DNA of 64,000 nt from Rapana venosa (GCA_028751875.1 CM054162.1:2187015-2251014); one strand, 5' to 3'; shown: positions 1-12,200, counted from the stretch's first letter. Translations and numbers: made by a program. The notes: generated by a model from the letters alone, not told the origin.

Positions 1-439
1 TTTTTTTGGTTTTTGGTTTTTTTTTGGTTTTTTCTGTTTCCCAACAACTTTTTGTTTTTGGTTTTTTCTTCTCTTTTTTTTTTTGTTTTGGTTGGGGTTT
101 TTTGGGATGGGGGGGGGTTTTTTTTTTAAAATTTTCTTTTTAAATTTGGCTTCCCTTTGGGGGGCCCCTTTTTTTTGTTCATTGGGGCCGGCGGGGGGGG
201 GGGGGGGGGGGGAAAGGGGGGGGGGGGGGGGGGGGGGGGGGGGTTTGAAAATTTTTGGGGGGGGGGGGGGCCGGGGGGGGGTTTTTTGGGGGGGGGGGGG
301 GGGGGGGGGGGTTTTTTTTTTGGGGGGGGGCGGCGGGGGGGGGGGGGCAGGGTTTTTGTTGGGGGGGGAGCTGTTTTTAAAAAGGGTTTTTTCCCCCTTT
401 TGTTTTTATTGTGAGATGTAAAGTTTTGGGTTTTTTTTT

Positions 440-530
440 TAAGAGTATCCCTAACGGGCGGGGTGGTTTGAAAAAAAGGGAAACTTGTGTGTTTTATTAA
501 TTATCCTCGAAATAAAATTTTTTTGTCTTT
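440..530 (+). repeat. SINE-A tail fragment (noisy)
   Basis: A short block reads like the 3' end of the SINE-A family seen cleanly at 36600-36690: a GGATGT-like element, then a stretch resembling 'ttattaattatcctcgaaataaaa'-type tail sequence. It is followed by low-complexity T and CT. Similar blocks occur at 2720-2812 and 3060-3170. Confidence 0.4.
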
Positions 531-589
531 TGTTTTGGGCTTTTTTCTTTGTCTCTCTCTGTATTAGGGGCCAAAAGACCGATATCCCA

Positions 590-682
590 TTTAATTCTTT
601 CCCTTCTCCTCTCTTCTCCTCTCTCTCTCTCTCTTCTCTCTCTCTCTTTTCTCTTCTCTCCCTCTCTCTCCTCTTTTCTTTT
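590..682. repeat. CT-rich microsatellite
   Basis: Imperfect (CT)n/(TTCTC)n tract directly after a SINE-A tail fragment. The same order (SINE tail, then CT tract) recurs at 2720-3000. Confidence 0.7.
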
Positions 683-1002
683 GTTATTGTGTATTTTTAA
701 AAAAGGGCATATTCATATTTTCGTTTTCAATATTATTTTGGACTTTTTGATGTATTGAGCTCCAGGAAATCCCCTTTTTTAAATTTTTCTTTTCCCAAAG
801 TGTAAAAAATAGGGGTGTACTATTCTAAAAAAGGAAGGGGGTTTTTTCCAATTTTATGATTAAAATTTTGGGCTTTTACTCTCCCCTCTCTTTTCTTCTC
901 TTTCTCTCTCCTTTCTCTCTCTCTGTTGTTTTTGGGCGTAGTTTTTTACTTTGTTCTTTTTTGGTGTTTTGGTTTGGGTTTTTCGCTTGTTAGTTTTTTT
1001 TT

Positions 1003-1066
1003 TTGGTGTATGTGTGTGTGGTGTTGTGTGTGTGTGTTGTGTGTGTGTGTGTGTGTGGTGGTTTTG
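1003..1066. repeat. (GT)n microsatellite
   Basis: Alternating GT/GTGTGG run embedded in T-rich noisy sequence. Confidence 0.75.
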
Positions 1067-1316
1067 TAAAGGGGGGGTCCCCGGGTGCTGTTTTTTTTTT
1101 TTTTTTAATTGTTGTTTTTTTGTTTTTTTGTTTGTTTGTGTTTGGGTTTTTTTTTTTTTCTAAATTTGTTTTTTTGTTGTTGTTTTTTTTTCTTGTTTTT
1201 TTTTTGTTTTTTTGGAAGAGTGTTTTTGTTGCTTTTTGTTGTTGTTGTTGTTTTTTGGTTTGTTTTTTTTTTTTTTTTTGTTTTTTTTTTTTTCTTTTTT
1301 TTTTTTTTGTTTGCTT

Positions 1317-1349
<33 letters not shown>

Positions 1350-1809
1350 GGGGCGGGGGGGGGGGGGGGGGGGGTTTGGGGTTTGTTTTGTCTTTTGCCC
1401 CGTCTGGGGTTGTTTTTTTGTTTGTTTGTTTTTTTTGGTTTTTTTTTTTTGTTCTCTCTTTTTTTTTAAAAAAAATTTTTTTTCCCTTTTTGTTCTTCTG
1501 CTTGAAAGAAATGATTATGAGTGCATTTTTAAATGTGCCCCCATGGGGGGGGACGGGGATGTAAATAAGAAAGGGAATACTTATTCTTTTTTCCGGGAAA
1601 AAAAATTTGTTTTATTACTTACAATTTTGTAGATGTTCTTTTTAAGATTTTTATTGGTTTTTTCCCCCCTCTTTATTATGAGGGGTGTATGGGTTTATTG
1701 CACTTTTTTATTACTTTGAAATTAATTTTTGCATGAACAAAATTAAAAAAGTGTTTGGGGTTGTTTCGGTCCCCTTTGTGAGTTTTAAACATATTTATTT
1801 AACCCCTTT

Positions 1810-1965
1810 AAAAACCCCCCCCCACCCCCCCCTCACACACACACACTAAACACACCACACCCCAACAAACCACACTCACCACACCCAAACACACGCTCAA
1901 ACACACCCACACACACACACACACCCCACCCCAAAATACCCACACACACTCACTCACTCACCCAC
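1810..1965. repeat. (CA)n-rich tract
   Basis: Imperfect CA/CCCA repeats with C runs. The reverse complement is GT-rich, as in the tract at 1003-1066. Confidence 0.75.
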
Positions 1966-2719
1966 CCATATTCTCTCCAAAACAAATGTATAGTTTTAAA
2001 GTTCTTCTTGGTTTGTTTCCTTTTTTTTTTTTTGTGGATGTTTTTTGGGGGGTTTTTAAAAATTTATTTATTATCTGACATATAATTTAAAAACGAGTAA
2101 AATTTAAAAAAGGTGTTAAAGGGATCGAAATTATGTTTTGGGGGATTTATATATTGGATTTATCTTTTGAAATACACACCCCCAACACTCTTTGTCTCTG
2201 TTCTGTCTCCTCTTACCTTTTTTGCCCTGTTATAGTAAAAAGTTTCCTGATAAAGGATTCATTTTTTTAAATATTTTAAATTCCCTTTATTGGACTTGCT
2301 CTGTCCTTATTTTTTAAATTGAAGTCCCCTATTTCAATATCTTAAAATTATGTGTAAAAAGTATGTTTACCTTTTTGACAAGGTGTAGAGGGTTTATCTT
2401 TATAAATTAAATTAAGTTTGGTTGTGTTATTTTTTTTGGCTTTTTTTGTTGTTTCTTGTTCTTTTTGTTGTTTGCCCTGTTTTTTTTCTTTTTTATCATT
2501 TTTTGGTTGCTTTGGTTTTTCCTTCTCTTTTTGTTTGTTTGTTTTTTTTGGTTATTTTTTTTTGGGGGGGGGTTGGGGGTAGGGGGGGGTTATTCTTTGA
2601 TTTTTTTTTAAAAATGCTTGTTTTTGGGGGGGGGGGGGGTTTGTTGGGGGGGAGTTTTTTAAAAAAGGGGGTTATTTCCCCTTGCCTTTAATTTCGAGAC
2701 TGTATAAGTATTGGGTTAT

Positions 2720-3000
2720 TATTATTTAAAATGTATCCCCTAAAGGGCGGGGTCTGGATGTAAAAAAGGGCCCCTGGTTTTTGCTTATTCATTATCTGAA
2801 ATAAAAAAAAAAATTTTTCAATTTTCATTTTCCTTGTCTCTCTCTCTCTTTCCCCCTCTCTCTCTCTCTTGCCTTTGTCTGTCCCCTGTTTTGTTTTATC
2901 TGCTGTCTGTTGGGTGGTTGGCAAGATGACTCTCTCTCTCTCTCTTCTCTCTCTTTCTCTCTCTCTCTCCCCTCTCTTTTCTCTCTCTCTTCTCTTCTCT
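2720..3000 (+). repeat. SINE-A tail fragment plus CT tract (noisy)
   Basis: About 2720-2812 repeats the block at 440-530 (same 'gggcggggt' core, TGTAAAAAA and a tail ending in AAATAAAA-like sequence). It is followed by imperfect (CT)n at 2835-3000. The two blocks lie about 2.28 kb apart and are probably separate insertions of one SINE family, or one locus represented twice. Confidence 0.45.
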
Positions 3001-3059
3001 CATTGGGGCCCCTTTTCCCGGGAAAAATACGTAAAATTTTGTGCCCTTGGGAACAGTTT

Positions 3060-3170
3060 ACAAAAACAAAACTGCATTGCACCCCGGGGTTGGATGTAAA
3101 AATAAAACCCCGAGCACACGGGGTGTTTTTCCGTTACCATAGGGACTGGATGTAAAAAAAAAAACACCCT
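3060..3170 (+). repeat. SINE-A 3' fragments (noisy)
   Basis: Two successive matches to the SINE-A 3' end are visible: a CTGCATTGCAC...GGTTGGATGTAAAA block and a CCATAGGGACTGGATGTAAAA block. The family consensus, taken from clean copies, has 'gcatacgcacgg..gcaggatgtaaaaaagcac'. Confidence 0.5.
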
Positions 3171-3404
3171 AATGTTTTTCCCTTGTCCGGTTTTTAAAAA
3201 AAAAGGGAAAGCTCAAAATAAAAAAAATAAAAAAAATAAAAAAATTAAATAAAGTTTTTTTGTCTCTGTCTTGCTTCTTTCTAAAATTATTAAACTCTCT
3301 GTCTCTGTCGGGTTTTTTTCCGTCGGTTGTCTGTCTGTCTGTCCGTCCGTCCAAACCTTTTGTCCCGTCTTTATGTCTGTCTGTCTGTCTCACACACAAT
3401 TTTC

Positions 3405-4085
3405 TCTTCCTCTCTCTTCTTTTCTCTTCCCCTCTCTCTCTCTCTCTCTCTAAACTCTCTCTCTTCTTTCTTCTCTCCCTTTTGGGATGTATGTGCATGT
3501 TTGAGTGTATAAAGGGGTTTCGCGCGCGGTGGTGTGTGTTTTGTGGGGTGTGGTGTGTGTGTTTTGTGTGTGTTTGTGTGTGTGTGTGTGTGTTTTGTGT
3601 GTGTGTGTGTGTTGTTGTTGATTAAACATCCGATACCATCTTAAAAAAAAATTGGGGAAAAAGGAAATGGGGTGGCCGCGCTTTTTACAACTTTCAGAGA
3701 AATCCGTTTCTTTTGGAAATGTCAACTTCGGATGCATCAACCCGGCTTTGACTTTTGGGTGTCCATTTAAAGGGAAATTTTCATGTGTGTGGGGTGTGTT
3801 GTGGGTGTTTGTGTGTGTGTTGTGTTGTGTGTGGGGTGTGGGGGTGTGTGTGTGTGTGTGTGTGGGGTGTGGTGTTATTTAAATCTGTGTGTTTTAAAAT
3901 TTTTTTTGGTTAAAGCTTTTGTGTATATAATTTTCCTTTCAGATCGGGGTGATTTTTAATTCAAACCACCACACACACACACACACACCCAAACAACACA
4001 CACACACACACACACAGAGGCACGGACCCCACGCACGCTAAAAAAGCACACAAACAACACAAAAATAACCCACACAACAACATAC
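3405..4085. repeat. Cluster of CT, GT and CA microsatellites
   Basis: In order: CT tract at 3405-3480, GT tract at 3530-3620, GT tract at 3785-3880 and CA tract at 3965-4085. No coding sequence is supported between them. Confidence 0.7.
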
Positions 4086-6964
4086 ACACACCCCACATAA
4101 AACAACCCGAAGGGAAGAGAAGAGGAAAAAAAGAGAAGAGAAAAGAGAGAGAGAGGAGAGGGAGAAGAGAGAGAGATTGGGGAGAGGAGAGGAGAAAGGG
4201 GAGAGGAGAGAGAGGAACCGAGGATTTAGGGGAAAGGGTCTTAGAAGAAGGGGGTAGAAAACCCCAAGGGGAAAAAGATTTTGGAGATCCCAGGGAAACG
4301 GATGGGGAAAAGGGGGGATTTAAAAGAATTAAAAAAAATTTTTAAAAGAAAAAGGACAGAGACCAGACGACGGGGAGACATGAGGAGGAAAAGGGAAAAA
4401 GAAAACCCCGGGTTAAAGATTAAATAGAAAATTTTTTTTTTACCGGAAGAGAAGGGGGAAAAAAGGGTTTTTTTTTCAATGAAAAAAAAAGGCCCAAAAT
4501 AGAGAAGCAAAAGGGGGGAACCCCCAAAGACAGAGAGAAGGGCGAGGAGAAAAACAGAGAAGGCAGACAGAAAAGAGGAAAGAAAAAAGAGGGGGTGGAA
4601 AAAGGGAAGGGAAAAAACAGAAGGTGGGGGGGAAAGGGAAAAAAGGGAAACCTTACGAAAAACGAAAGCAAAAAAGAAGGAGCAAAAATCAAAGGAACAA
4701 AGGTTTGGGAAAAACAAAAGCAAAAAACAGGGTGGGGAAGACCTAAAAAAGGGGGGGGCCGGACGGTGCAAAGGGGTTAATTTTTTGGGTTTTTGGGCGC
4801 CCTCGGTTAAGGTTTGGGGGTTTTTTTTTTGTGGTTTTGGGGTTCCCAAAAGGGTGGTTGTTGTTTTGGTTTTTTTGTGTGTGTTCTTATTGTTGTTTTT
4901 AAAAGTTTGGTTGAGGTTTTAAGCCCCTTTTCCGTAATTTTTTTTTTTTTTGTTTGTTGCCTGTTTTTGTTCCCCGCCCGGGGCCTTTTTTGTTTGTTTT
5001 TTTGTGTTTTTCTTGGGGGGTTTTTTCTCCGTTGTTTTTCTTTCCTTTAAAATGGGTTTCCCCAAAAAGGCCCAAAGCTGTTTTCCAACCAATTTTCCTT
5101 TTTATAAAAAATCTTTTCTTTTTTTCTTTCTCTCCTTTCCCCCCCTGGCTGGCCGGCTTCAACCTTTTTTGTTGGCCCCGTCTTGGGGCCAGCCCCGGAT
5201 CGGTTTTTCCCCTTTTGGTGGTTTTTTCCCCCTTTTTCCAAGGGGAATTTACTTCAAAATTTCAAAGGAGAATGGGATGTTCCCTTCCAAAGTACCCCAA
5301 ATGAGGGGAAAAAGGTTAAGACTGGGATTGGGTTTTTATCTATTCCTTTTAAAGCCATGGCCCCCAACTGAAATGGAAAAAGTATCAACCCTGAGGGAAG
5401 GGAAAAACTTTGCTTCGTAAAGAACCCCGGCCCCATGGGCCAAATTCGGCAAATGGTCAGGAAAAAGGGTGGCCTTTTATACGGGCCGAGGTTTTAGGAA
5501 AGTGGGCACAAAGGATTTTTAATTAAAGCCCCCAGGGGGGAAACTGTAACAAAAAATTGGGTGCAGGGACTTGGTTTAAAAAAAACCCTGGGGGACCGCC
5601 CCGATTAAAAAAAAAATTTATTTCCCTTTGATTTTGGGAAGTTCAAAATTCAAGGAAAAAATTCCATACCCCCAAAATGGTGGGCCAAAATAGCAGAAAA
5701 ACCGAAATAAGGGAAAAAGTTAAATGTTTTATAGCGGAGTATTGGAAATAAGAAAAAGGAGGTTTTATTCCGCCCCCAGGAAAAGGTTTGGGAAAAAAAT
5801 ATAAACACCCCAAATCTTAAGAAAACAAAGGTTATTAAAGTTTTTGGAAAAAAAAAAAAACGCAGAGGTTAACTTTAGGGAAAAAAATTAAAAAGTTAGA
5901 GGGAGTAGCGAGAGTAGGAATTAGAGAGGGGAGGAGAGAGAGAGGAGAGGAGAGAGAGAGGAGGAAAAGTAAGTTAGAGATTTTAAAAGGACGGAAAGGG
6001 TTGGGAAAATTGAGAAGGTTTTTAAAAAAAAAGGGTTGCCAAAATTTTGAAAAGAAAAAAACCCCCCGGGGGGAAGGAGGAAATGAAAAAGACAGACGAT
6101 GGGGAAAATTTAGAAAAAAGCAAAAAAATTTTAAAAGGGGAAAACCGAGAAAAAAAGGGGGAAATTAAATTGGGGAATTGGACGGCAAAGGGATCCCAAA
6201 GGGGAAAAAATTGAAAGGGGGGGGGGGGGGGGGGAAAAAAAAAAAAAAAAAAAAATTGGGGTTAAAAATTAAAAACCTGGCCCTTTTTTTTTGAAAAGGG
6301 TTTTTTCCTTTTTTTAAGGGGGGAAACCCAAAATCAACACAAGGGGGACAGATAAAAAGGATTTCAGAGCATGTCTGCTGTAATTTTGGGGTTCTGGTGT
6401 TGTTTGTATTTCCCCTTTTTTCTGGTAGGGAAAAAGAAAAGCCAGGAATTTTGGGTTTAATAAAAACAATACAAGCTTTTTTTGAGGCCCTGAGGGGTAA
6501 AATCTTTCGTTTGAGCTTTTTGGGATGTAGTTACTTCCTTTGTTTCCTTTGTTTTTCCCGGAGAAAGTTTTATTTTTCCCTTTTATTCCAGGCTTCTAAA
6601 GCATTCTAAATTCTGTAACCCCAAGGGATCTTTTTGGAAACAAATGACAAGACTTTTTGTGTGGTATTTTGGGGGGGTTTAGTTGTTTTTTGGGTTTTTA
6701 TTGGGAAAGGTTCGTTTAACCCCCCCCCAGAATTTCTCTGTTTTTGAAATAATAAAGTGTTTGAATTTTAATGTATTTAAAAAAGTCTTGGCGTATGATT
6801 CATTGTTGCGGTTTTTTGATAGCATGAATGTGTTAAGCCGATAATTAAGGGCAAGAATTTATTCAACCCAAAAATACACAACAGTGATTTAAAACCCTGC
6901 AATAAATTAGCAATGTCCCACCACCAACACAAATCACCCTGGGGGGGGTGGGCAGGGGTCCCAC

Positions 6965-7270
6965 ACAAACCCTTGAAATTTAAAAGACTTTACCACCCCC
7001 TCACGTGCTTGAACCATTTTTGTCTTTTATGATTTTTAAACCCCCCTCACGGCATGAAGCCAATTGTGTTGAAAGTATCCCACCTCCCTCAAGTGCTATG
7101 AAGTCACTTGTGTCTGAATGACTTCTCCCCCCCCCTCCGGGGCTATGAAGCCCCCTTGTGTTGAATGAATTTTCCACCTCCCTCCCGTGCTATGAAACCA
7201 AATTGTGTCTTAAGCTTCTCCAAAACCCCCCAAGTGGGTATGAAAACCCCTTGTGTCTTTAAAGACTTCC
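6965..7270. repeat. 47-bp minisatellite, copy A
   Basis: Degraded units of the same 47-bp repeat that is clean at 11525-11775 (core 'cctccctcacgtgctatgaa'). About six unit remnants are visible, with substitutions typical of the noisy sequence. Confidence 0.75.
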
Positions 7271-7384
7271 CCTGGATCTCTCTCTTCCCGGGACCAGGAG
7301 GCCTTCCCTTTCTTCACCCCAAAACGACCAGGCCCCTGTTTTACAATATCACCCAAAAGGGAAAAGGGTGTTTAGAAAAGGGGG

Positions 7385-7475
7385 GTAGTCAGGGTTTTCG
7401 GGGTCAGAGAGGGGAGTAGTCGGGTGGCAGAGAGGGGGTAGTCAGGGTGTCAGAGAGGGGAGTGTAGGGTGTAGG
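7385..7475. repeat. 24-bp minisatellite, copy A
   Basis: About four units of the 'gtcagagaggggagtagtc' repeat. Copy B carries about 13 units, so the array length differs strongly between the copies. Confidence 0.75.
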
Positions 7476-8369
7476 GGGGTGCACTTTTATCGGACCCGTG
7501 CTTTCTGAGGTTTTCTCAGGGCCCTCGGAATCTAGGGGATTATTAGCAAAAACTGGGTTTTTTACCCGTTTTTTAGGGCAAAGGGTTCTTTCATTTTGGT
7601 TTTAAAGCTGATCAATGATGATGAAAGGGTGATTGGATGCTTTCTGCTAAGGGGCTGGGAGGGGCCGTAAGGGCTACTTTACAGGGTTTTACTGCCCCAC
7701 TTTCTAGAACAATTTTAAACTGTGTTTTGGGCCCCCGGCCCCCCACCTAGTGGCACACCCCACACTCAAAGCTGGGGGGAGGGGGCCCGGGGTCCGAAAA
7801 AAAACCTTTTGACTCTTTTGGTTTTGAAAGGGTTTTTCCCTTTTTGTCCTTAACCCATTGTGCTAACCACTGCAGAAGGCAGTGGCTATCAAGTTTACTT
7901 TAGGTAGAATGGTTTTTAAAAGGCCCCCTGGAAAAGGGAAAAGGGTTAAAAGGATATGTAGCTGCTGGTGGGAAAGCTATAAAAAACTGGTTTTCTTTTA
8001 AGTTAAGCAGCCAAAGGTTTTGTCCCCCTGTGGGAAATTTTGTTATGGTTTTAGAGAACCATAGGAAAATCATAAAGACCTGAGTGGTTTTATGGCACCT
8101 TGGGGAGTACTGGGGGAAAGGTTTCCCCCTTGAACTATATATCTTAGGGATAAAAAAACCCAAAAAAATGTAAAGGTAAAGGGGGGCCCATAATTTTGGC
8201 CCCAGGAGAAACGGGAAGGGGGCCCCATTCTCTAGGGGGCAGCATTTTATAAAATTAAAAATTTATTAATGGGTAAAAAATAATTTAAAATATTGGGTAA
8301 TGTATGGAATTATATAGCGCTGGGAAACTTTTAAAAAACAAAACAAAGCGCTTTTAAAAAAAAAAACGA

Positions 8370-8585
8370 TGCGTTTTATATGCGGTTTTGTAAATTTTGG
8401 GCATCTGTTCCCACTGGCACACAAAGGCCCACCCCTTTCAAACAGCGGACAGGAAATTTAAGTGTGGCAAAATGTTCCCGCGTGCTTTTGACACGGGGGG
8501 GCCCCGGTTTATGTCTCATCGGAAGGCGCCCATCTCCTCTCCGCCACAGTTTTAACTTCCCAACCCTAAAGATGGGGAGGTAACC
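8370..8585 (-). mobile_element. SINE-A 3' half joined to SINE-B (copy A)
   Basis: Read on the minus strand, about 8370-8540 matches the 3' half of SINE-A (GTATGCGGTTTTGTAAA in plus orientation, then the CGGAAGG block). It then passes directly into SINE-B sequence ('gcgcccatctcctctcc', then the CCTAAAGATGG block). In clean copy B the matching position (about 12985-13030) has only SINE-B sequence. The join is therefore a difference between the two copies, or a chimeric SINE. Confidence 0.55.
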
Positions 8586-9102
8586 ATTGACAGTTGGGGG
8601 GTGGGGAAAAAAATACTGAATTCCCAAAGGGGGGGCAAAAAAGCCACCCTTTCCCAAATGGTGCCATTCTCGATTTGGCCCTTTAAACCCCCGTTTTGGC
8701 CCCCAAAAAGGGTACTTCACCCTGAGCTTTCTCATTTTCCCATAACAACTTATACCCTCCCTAAAGGAAGTAAAAAGAAACATTTTGAAGTGTTTTTATG
8801 GCTACAGATATGGTAAAGGATATGGTAAAAACCATAGGCACACTTTTCACCATTTTCACTTTTTTTTACAGATATTTTTTTGTGTAATGGGTGGGACAAA
8901 AATCACACGGTCTTTATGCCTGGGTGCTTAAACCAAAAAAAAAACACTAAAAATAAATTCAAAATATTTTTGGGTTGTTGACTAGTGTAAACACTTTAGA
9001 TTGAAGTATTGGCAGAAAAGTTACTCCCTTTTTCCCCGTTTCTTATTTAAATCAAACTTGGTAAAGTCGTCTTGTTCTCTTTTGGGCATAGAGGTAACCT
9101 AC

Positions 9103-9135
9103 ATGGTCCCCTTTCCTTTCCCCCTACAGCCAAGG
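9103..9135. other. Empty target site of the LINE-1 insertion (copy A)
   Basis: The flank 'acatggtccc..tttcc' runs straight into 'ccccctacagccaagg', matching B 13540-13552 joined to B 15376-15395. The 1.8-kb LINE between those flanks in B is absent here, so this is the pre-insertion form. The sequence is noisy, so single bases at the join are uncertain. Confidence 0.75.
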
Positions 9136-9589
9136 GGTATTTCCTCCAAAACAATTTTTGTACAGCAATCACAAAACTCTTTTAAACCGTTTGATTTTTG
9201 CCCTTGAAAACGAAAGGAAACAAACATACACATCCATTTACCCGGGTTCCGTTTTCATAGGCAATTTTTTTATGATAGAAAAAAACGTTTTTTATTTACA
9301 CTGGATTGCTGTACAGAAAAGCGGGTCTGTTTTGTTCAGGTAGGGAAATTTTTCCCAAATACAAAAGGACTTTAATAGGATTTGCTTATGATGAAAATGG
9401 TTTTTGGGTTTTGGAGGAAAGGGGGGAGAGAGAGAGGGGTGGAGAAGGGAGAGGAAGTGGGGTTTAGGGGGGGGAGACGAGGGGGAGAGAGAGAGAGAGG
9501 GGAAAGACAAAAACAGAGAGAGAGCGACAGACAGACAGCAAAAAGACAGGAGGCGGGGCAGACAGAGCAGACGAGATGGGGGAAAAACA

Positions 9590-10110
9590 AAAAGAGGAAA
9601 AGAGAGAGTTGTGCAGAAGCTTATTTTTAACCCTTTTGTTATTAAAAAATTTTTTATTTTTTAATTTTTTTTTTTTTGTCAAACTGTGTGTTGTAAATTG
9701 TAAATCATTTATCTTCAAGGTTTTCTGGAAAAGAATTTCACAAGAAGGGTCCAAAGAGAAACAAAAAAGGAAAAAAAAACGGAGGGTAACAGGAAAACAA
9801 CAAAAACATGGAAAAAAATGAGGGATATACAAGAGCAAATTTTTTAATTTTCATTTTTTTTTTCCGAAGGTGGAGGTTTTATTTATATTGGCCCGGCCAA
9901 ATTTAAAACTTTTAGAGGGGAATGTGCAGAAAGCTCAAAATTTTCACTTGGGGTCTCAACAGTTTGTTTTTTATTTATTGTTTTTCAAGCTGTGGGTGGT
10001 AAACGGGTCCTTTTTGGGGTTTTGTTTAAATCTTTCTGGAAAAAAAAAAAGGGGGGAAGGGTTTTTAAAAAAAGGGCCCCCAAAAGAAAAAAGAAGAACA
10101 TAAAAAGAAA
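9590..10110. repeat. Internal duplication within copy A
   Basis: The block starting 'tgtgcagaagct' and ending near 'caaactgtgtgttgtaaa' (9605-9700) recurs in altered form at 9920-10010 ('tgtgcagaaagctc' to 'caagctgtgggtggtaaa'). Copy B has one version (about 17490-17575). Confidence 0.5.
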
Positions 10111-10319
10111 GAAAATGGAAAAAAAAAGGGGGATTTTTAAATGATGGATTTAAAAAAAGGAATTTTCTTAAAAAAATTATTTCCAGAAAGCCCGGGATGT
10201 TTTTTATATCAGCAGGGCCCCCCAAAAAAATACCCCAAAGGGGGTGTAAACCCCCCAAAACGAACACTCTGCCCAAATTTTCAAAAGAAAAGTCAGCCCC
10301 GGTTGTGTAGCTACTCTTT

Positions 10320-10930
10320 CCCCAAAACTGAAAAAAGCGATTGTTCTTTTATCCATTTAACAGCCAAAGGGAATCACTATGTTTATGTCCAAACAATATG
10401 TCCGTCTGCAAACCCTTTTGGCAAGCTATTTAAAATTGGTTTTCCCCAAATACCCCTTTCACGCTAGAATAGGTGTTGTGCTAAAAAATGGAGCCATGGG
10501 GGCTCTCTTAGGAAAGAAAGGTTCCCTAGCAAAATATCAGAGAAAAAAAAAGGAAAACAAAAGAAAGGAGAAAGAGAGACGAGACAGAGAAGAAAAAGAG
10601 AGAGAAAGGAGAGAGCAGGAGAGAGAGGGAAGTGAGGAGATACAATGAGAGGAAAAAAATAAAAAACAGAAAAGAAAGACCCGCAACAGAGGAAAAGGGC
10701 AGACGGGCAGGTTTAAATGCAAACAGACAGGCGGCGGGGTCACACCCACCCCACAACACCCCACACAACCAAACACACACCACCCCAGGGGCAAAATTCT
10801 TTATTTTTTTTGTATTTTTTTTCCATCTCTGGCCTTAAAACTCAATCTGGTGACTTTGTAAAGCAAAAATCACCCTTAGTGTTTTACTTTATTCCTGGGC
10901 TGATTGGAATACTGCTTTAGGCCCAAATAA
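10320..10930. other. Junction between copies A and B
   Basis: After the last match to B (near B 17830) the sequence is unmatched to about 10530. It then becomes GA-rich (10540-10650) and CA-rich (10735-10790), and turns clean at about 10930. No gene is supported. Lys/Glu/Arg-rich open frames follow the GA tract. Confidence 0.55.
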
Positions 10931-11524
10931 ACAAAACAATAAAAAAAAAGGATCGACAGTCTGCTGAATTAGCATTGTTTTTTTTGTGTTTTTGTCCTCT
11001 ACTGGTGTAGAAATAGAACAGCCAGGATGTGTTGATTAAAAGACAAGAACATGCTTTCCTCAGCCATGAGAGAGTAACTCTTTCATTTGAGCATTTATGT
11101 ACATAGTTACTTCCCTTCTTTTTTACTTGTTCCAGGAGAACGTTTCATTTCCTTTCACTCCAGAGTTTCTAGAACATTTTACTTCTGAAGAAAAGGATTT
11201 TACTTCGAAGTAATATGACAATATTTTTGTATGTGATATTATGCTTATTTGTTGTTGTTTTTATGTAGGTTTCATAATCCACCAGAATTTATCTATATCT
11301 GAGATACAAAAGTGTTTGAATTTGAATGTGTGAAATAATTATGTATTGGCCTATGATATCATTCTCACAGTGTTGATAACATAATTGTGTTAAGGCTGAT
11401 AATTAATACAAACAATGATACCAACAAAAGTACACATACAGTAATGAAGCTTTCTTGTAATCTCTAAGCAAAGTCCACACCACCAACACAGTCATACCCT
11501 GCAGGGTGTCAGTGTCCCACACAG

Positions 11525-11775
11525 ACACTTGTGTCTAAATGACTTCTCCACCTCCCTCACGTGCTATGAAGCCACTTGTGTCTTCATGACTTCTCCACCT
11601 CCCTCACGTGCTATGAAGCCACTTGTGTCTTCATGACTTCTCCACCTCCCTCACGTGCTATGAAGCCACTTGTGTCTTCATGACTTCTCCACCTCCCTCA
11701 CGTGCTATGAAGCCACTTGTGTCTTCATGACTTCTCCACCCCCTCACGTGCTATGAAGACACTTGTGTTTTCATA
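11525..11775. repeat. 47-bp minisatellite
   Basis: About five near-identical head-to-tail units, each containing 'cacgtgctatgaagcc' and 'acttctccacctccc'. The central units are almost perfect, and the edge units (first and last) are diverged. No frame stays open through it with a recognisable protein. Confidence 0.9.
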
Positions 11776-11874
11776 CTTCCCAATGGCTCCTCACCTTCCC
11801 AGGGACCCAGGAGGCCTTCCCTTTCTTCACAAACACTGATCAGGCCCTGATGAACAATATCACAAAGGATCATG

Positions 11875-12200
11875 TGTCAGAGAGGGGAGTAGTCAGGGTG
11901 TCAGAGAGGGAGTAGTCAGGGTTTTCAGAGAGGGGAGTAGTCAGGGTGTCAGAGAGGGGAGTAGTCAGGGTGTCAGAGAGGGGAGTAGTCAGGGTGTCAG
12001 AGAGGGAGTAGTCAGGGTGTCAGAGAGGGAGTAGTCGGGGTGTCAGAGAGGGGAGTAGTCAGGGTGTCAGAGAGGGGAGTAGTCGGGTGTCAGAGAGGGG
12101 AGTAGTCAGGGTATCAGAGAGGGGAGTATCAAGGGTGTCAGAGAGGGGAGTAGTCAGGGTGTCAGAGAGGGGAGTAGTCAGGATGTCAGGGGGTGCACTG
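11875..12200. repeat. 24-bp minisatellite
   Basis: About 13 units of 'gtagtcagggtgtcagagag' plus GGGA. Some units are 23 bp long through loss of one G. The array starts about 100 bp after the 47-bp minisatellite. The last unit ends at a 'gggggtgcactgttcat' single-copy flank. Confidence 0.9.

Larger units (their letters stand above)
1..6370. other. Noisy homopolymer-inflated sequence, no gene
   Basis: The stretch is dominated by runs of T and G (up to about 2650), by CT, GT and CA tracts, and from about 4100 by GA-rich and A/G-rich runs. Runs of identical bases abut each other in a way seen again wherever noisy copies can be compared with clean ones in this window, so I read it as uncorrected sequence. 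Open frames here consist of poly-Phe, poly-Gly, Ser/Leu or Lys/Glu and follow the simple repeats. I see no host gene. Recognisable remains are SINE tails and microsatellites, listed separately. Confidence 0.7.
6370..10320 (+). repeat. Copy A of a triplicated locus (noisy, lacks both LINEs)
   Basis: From the 'tgtctgctgtaatt...ttctggtgttg' block at 6370 onward this stretch is colinear with the clean copy B (10960-17830). It shares the 47-bp minisatellite (6965-7270 vs 11525-11775), the 24-bp minisatellite (7385-7475 vs 11875-12195), SINE-D and SINE-B remains, and the flanks of two LINE insertions. It lacks B 13553-15366 and about B 15790-17405, which are the two LINEs. By eye it differs from B by many small substitutions that lengthen neighbouring runs, as expected for uncorrected sequence. 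Confidence 0.85.

Noticed and set aside
83..421. Gly-rich open frames
   Set aside because: They translate poly-G runs in noisy sequence. The same artefact recurs wherever G runs occur.
1003..1632. 210-codon Phe/Val/Cys frame
   Set aside because: Driven by poly-T and GT repeats. No domain, and base-level quality is poor.
11525..12200. Possible CRISPR array
   Set aside because: The repeats are contiguous head-to-tail units with no unique spacers, in a eukaryotic context. They are minisatellites.
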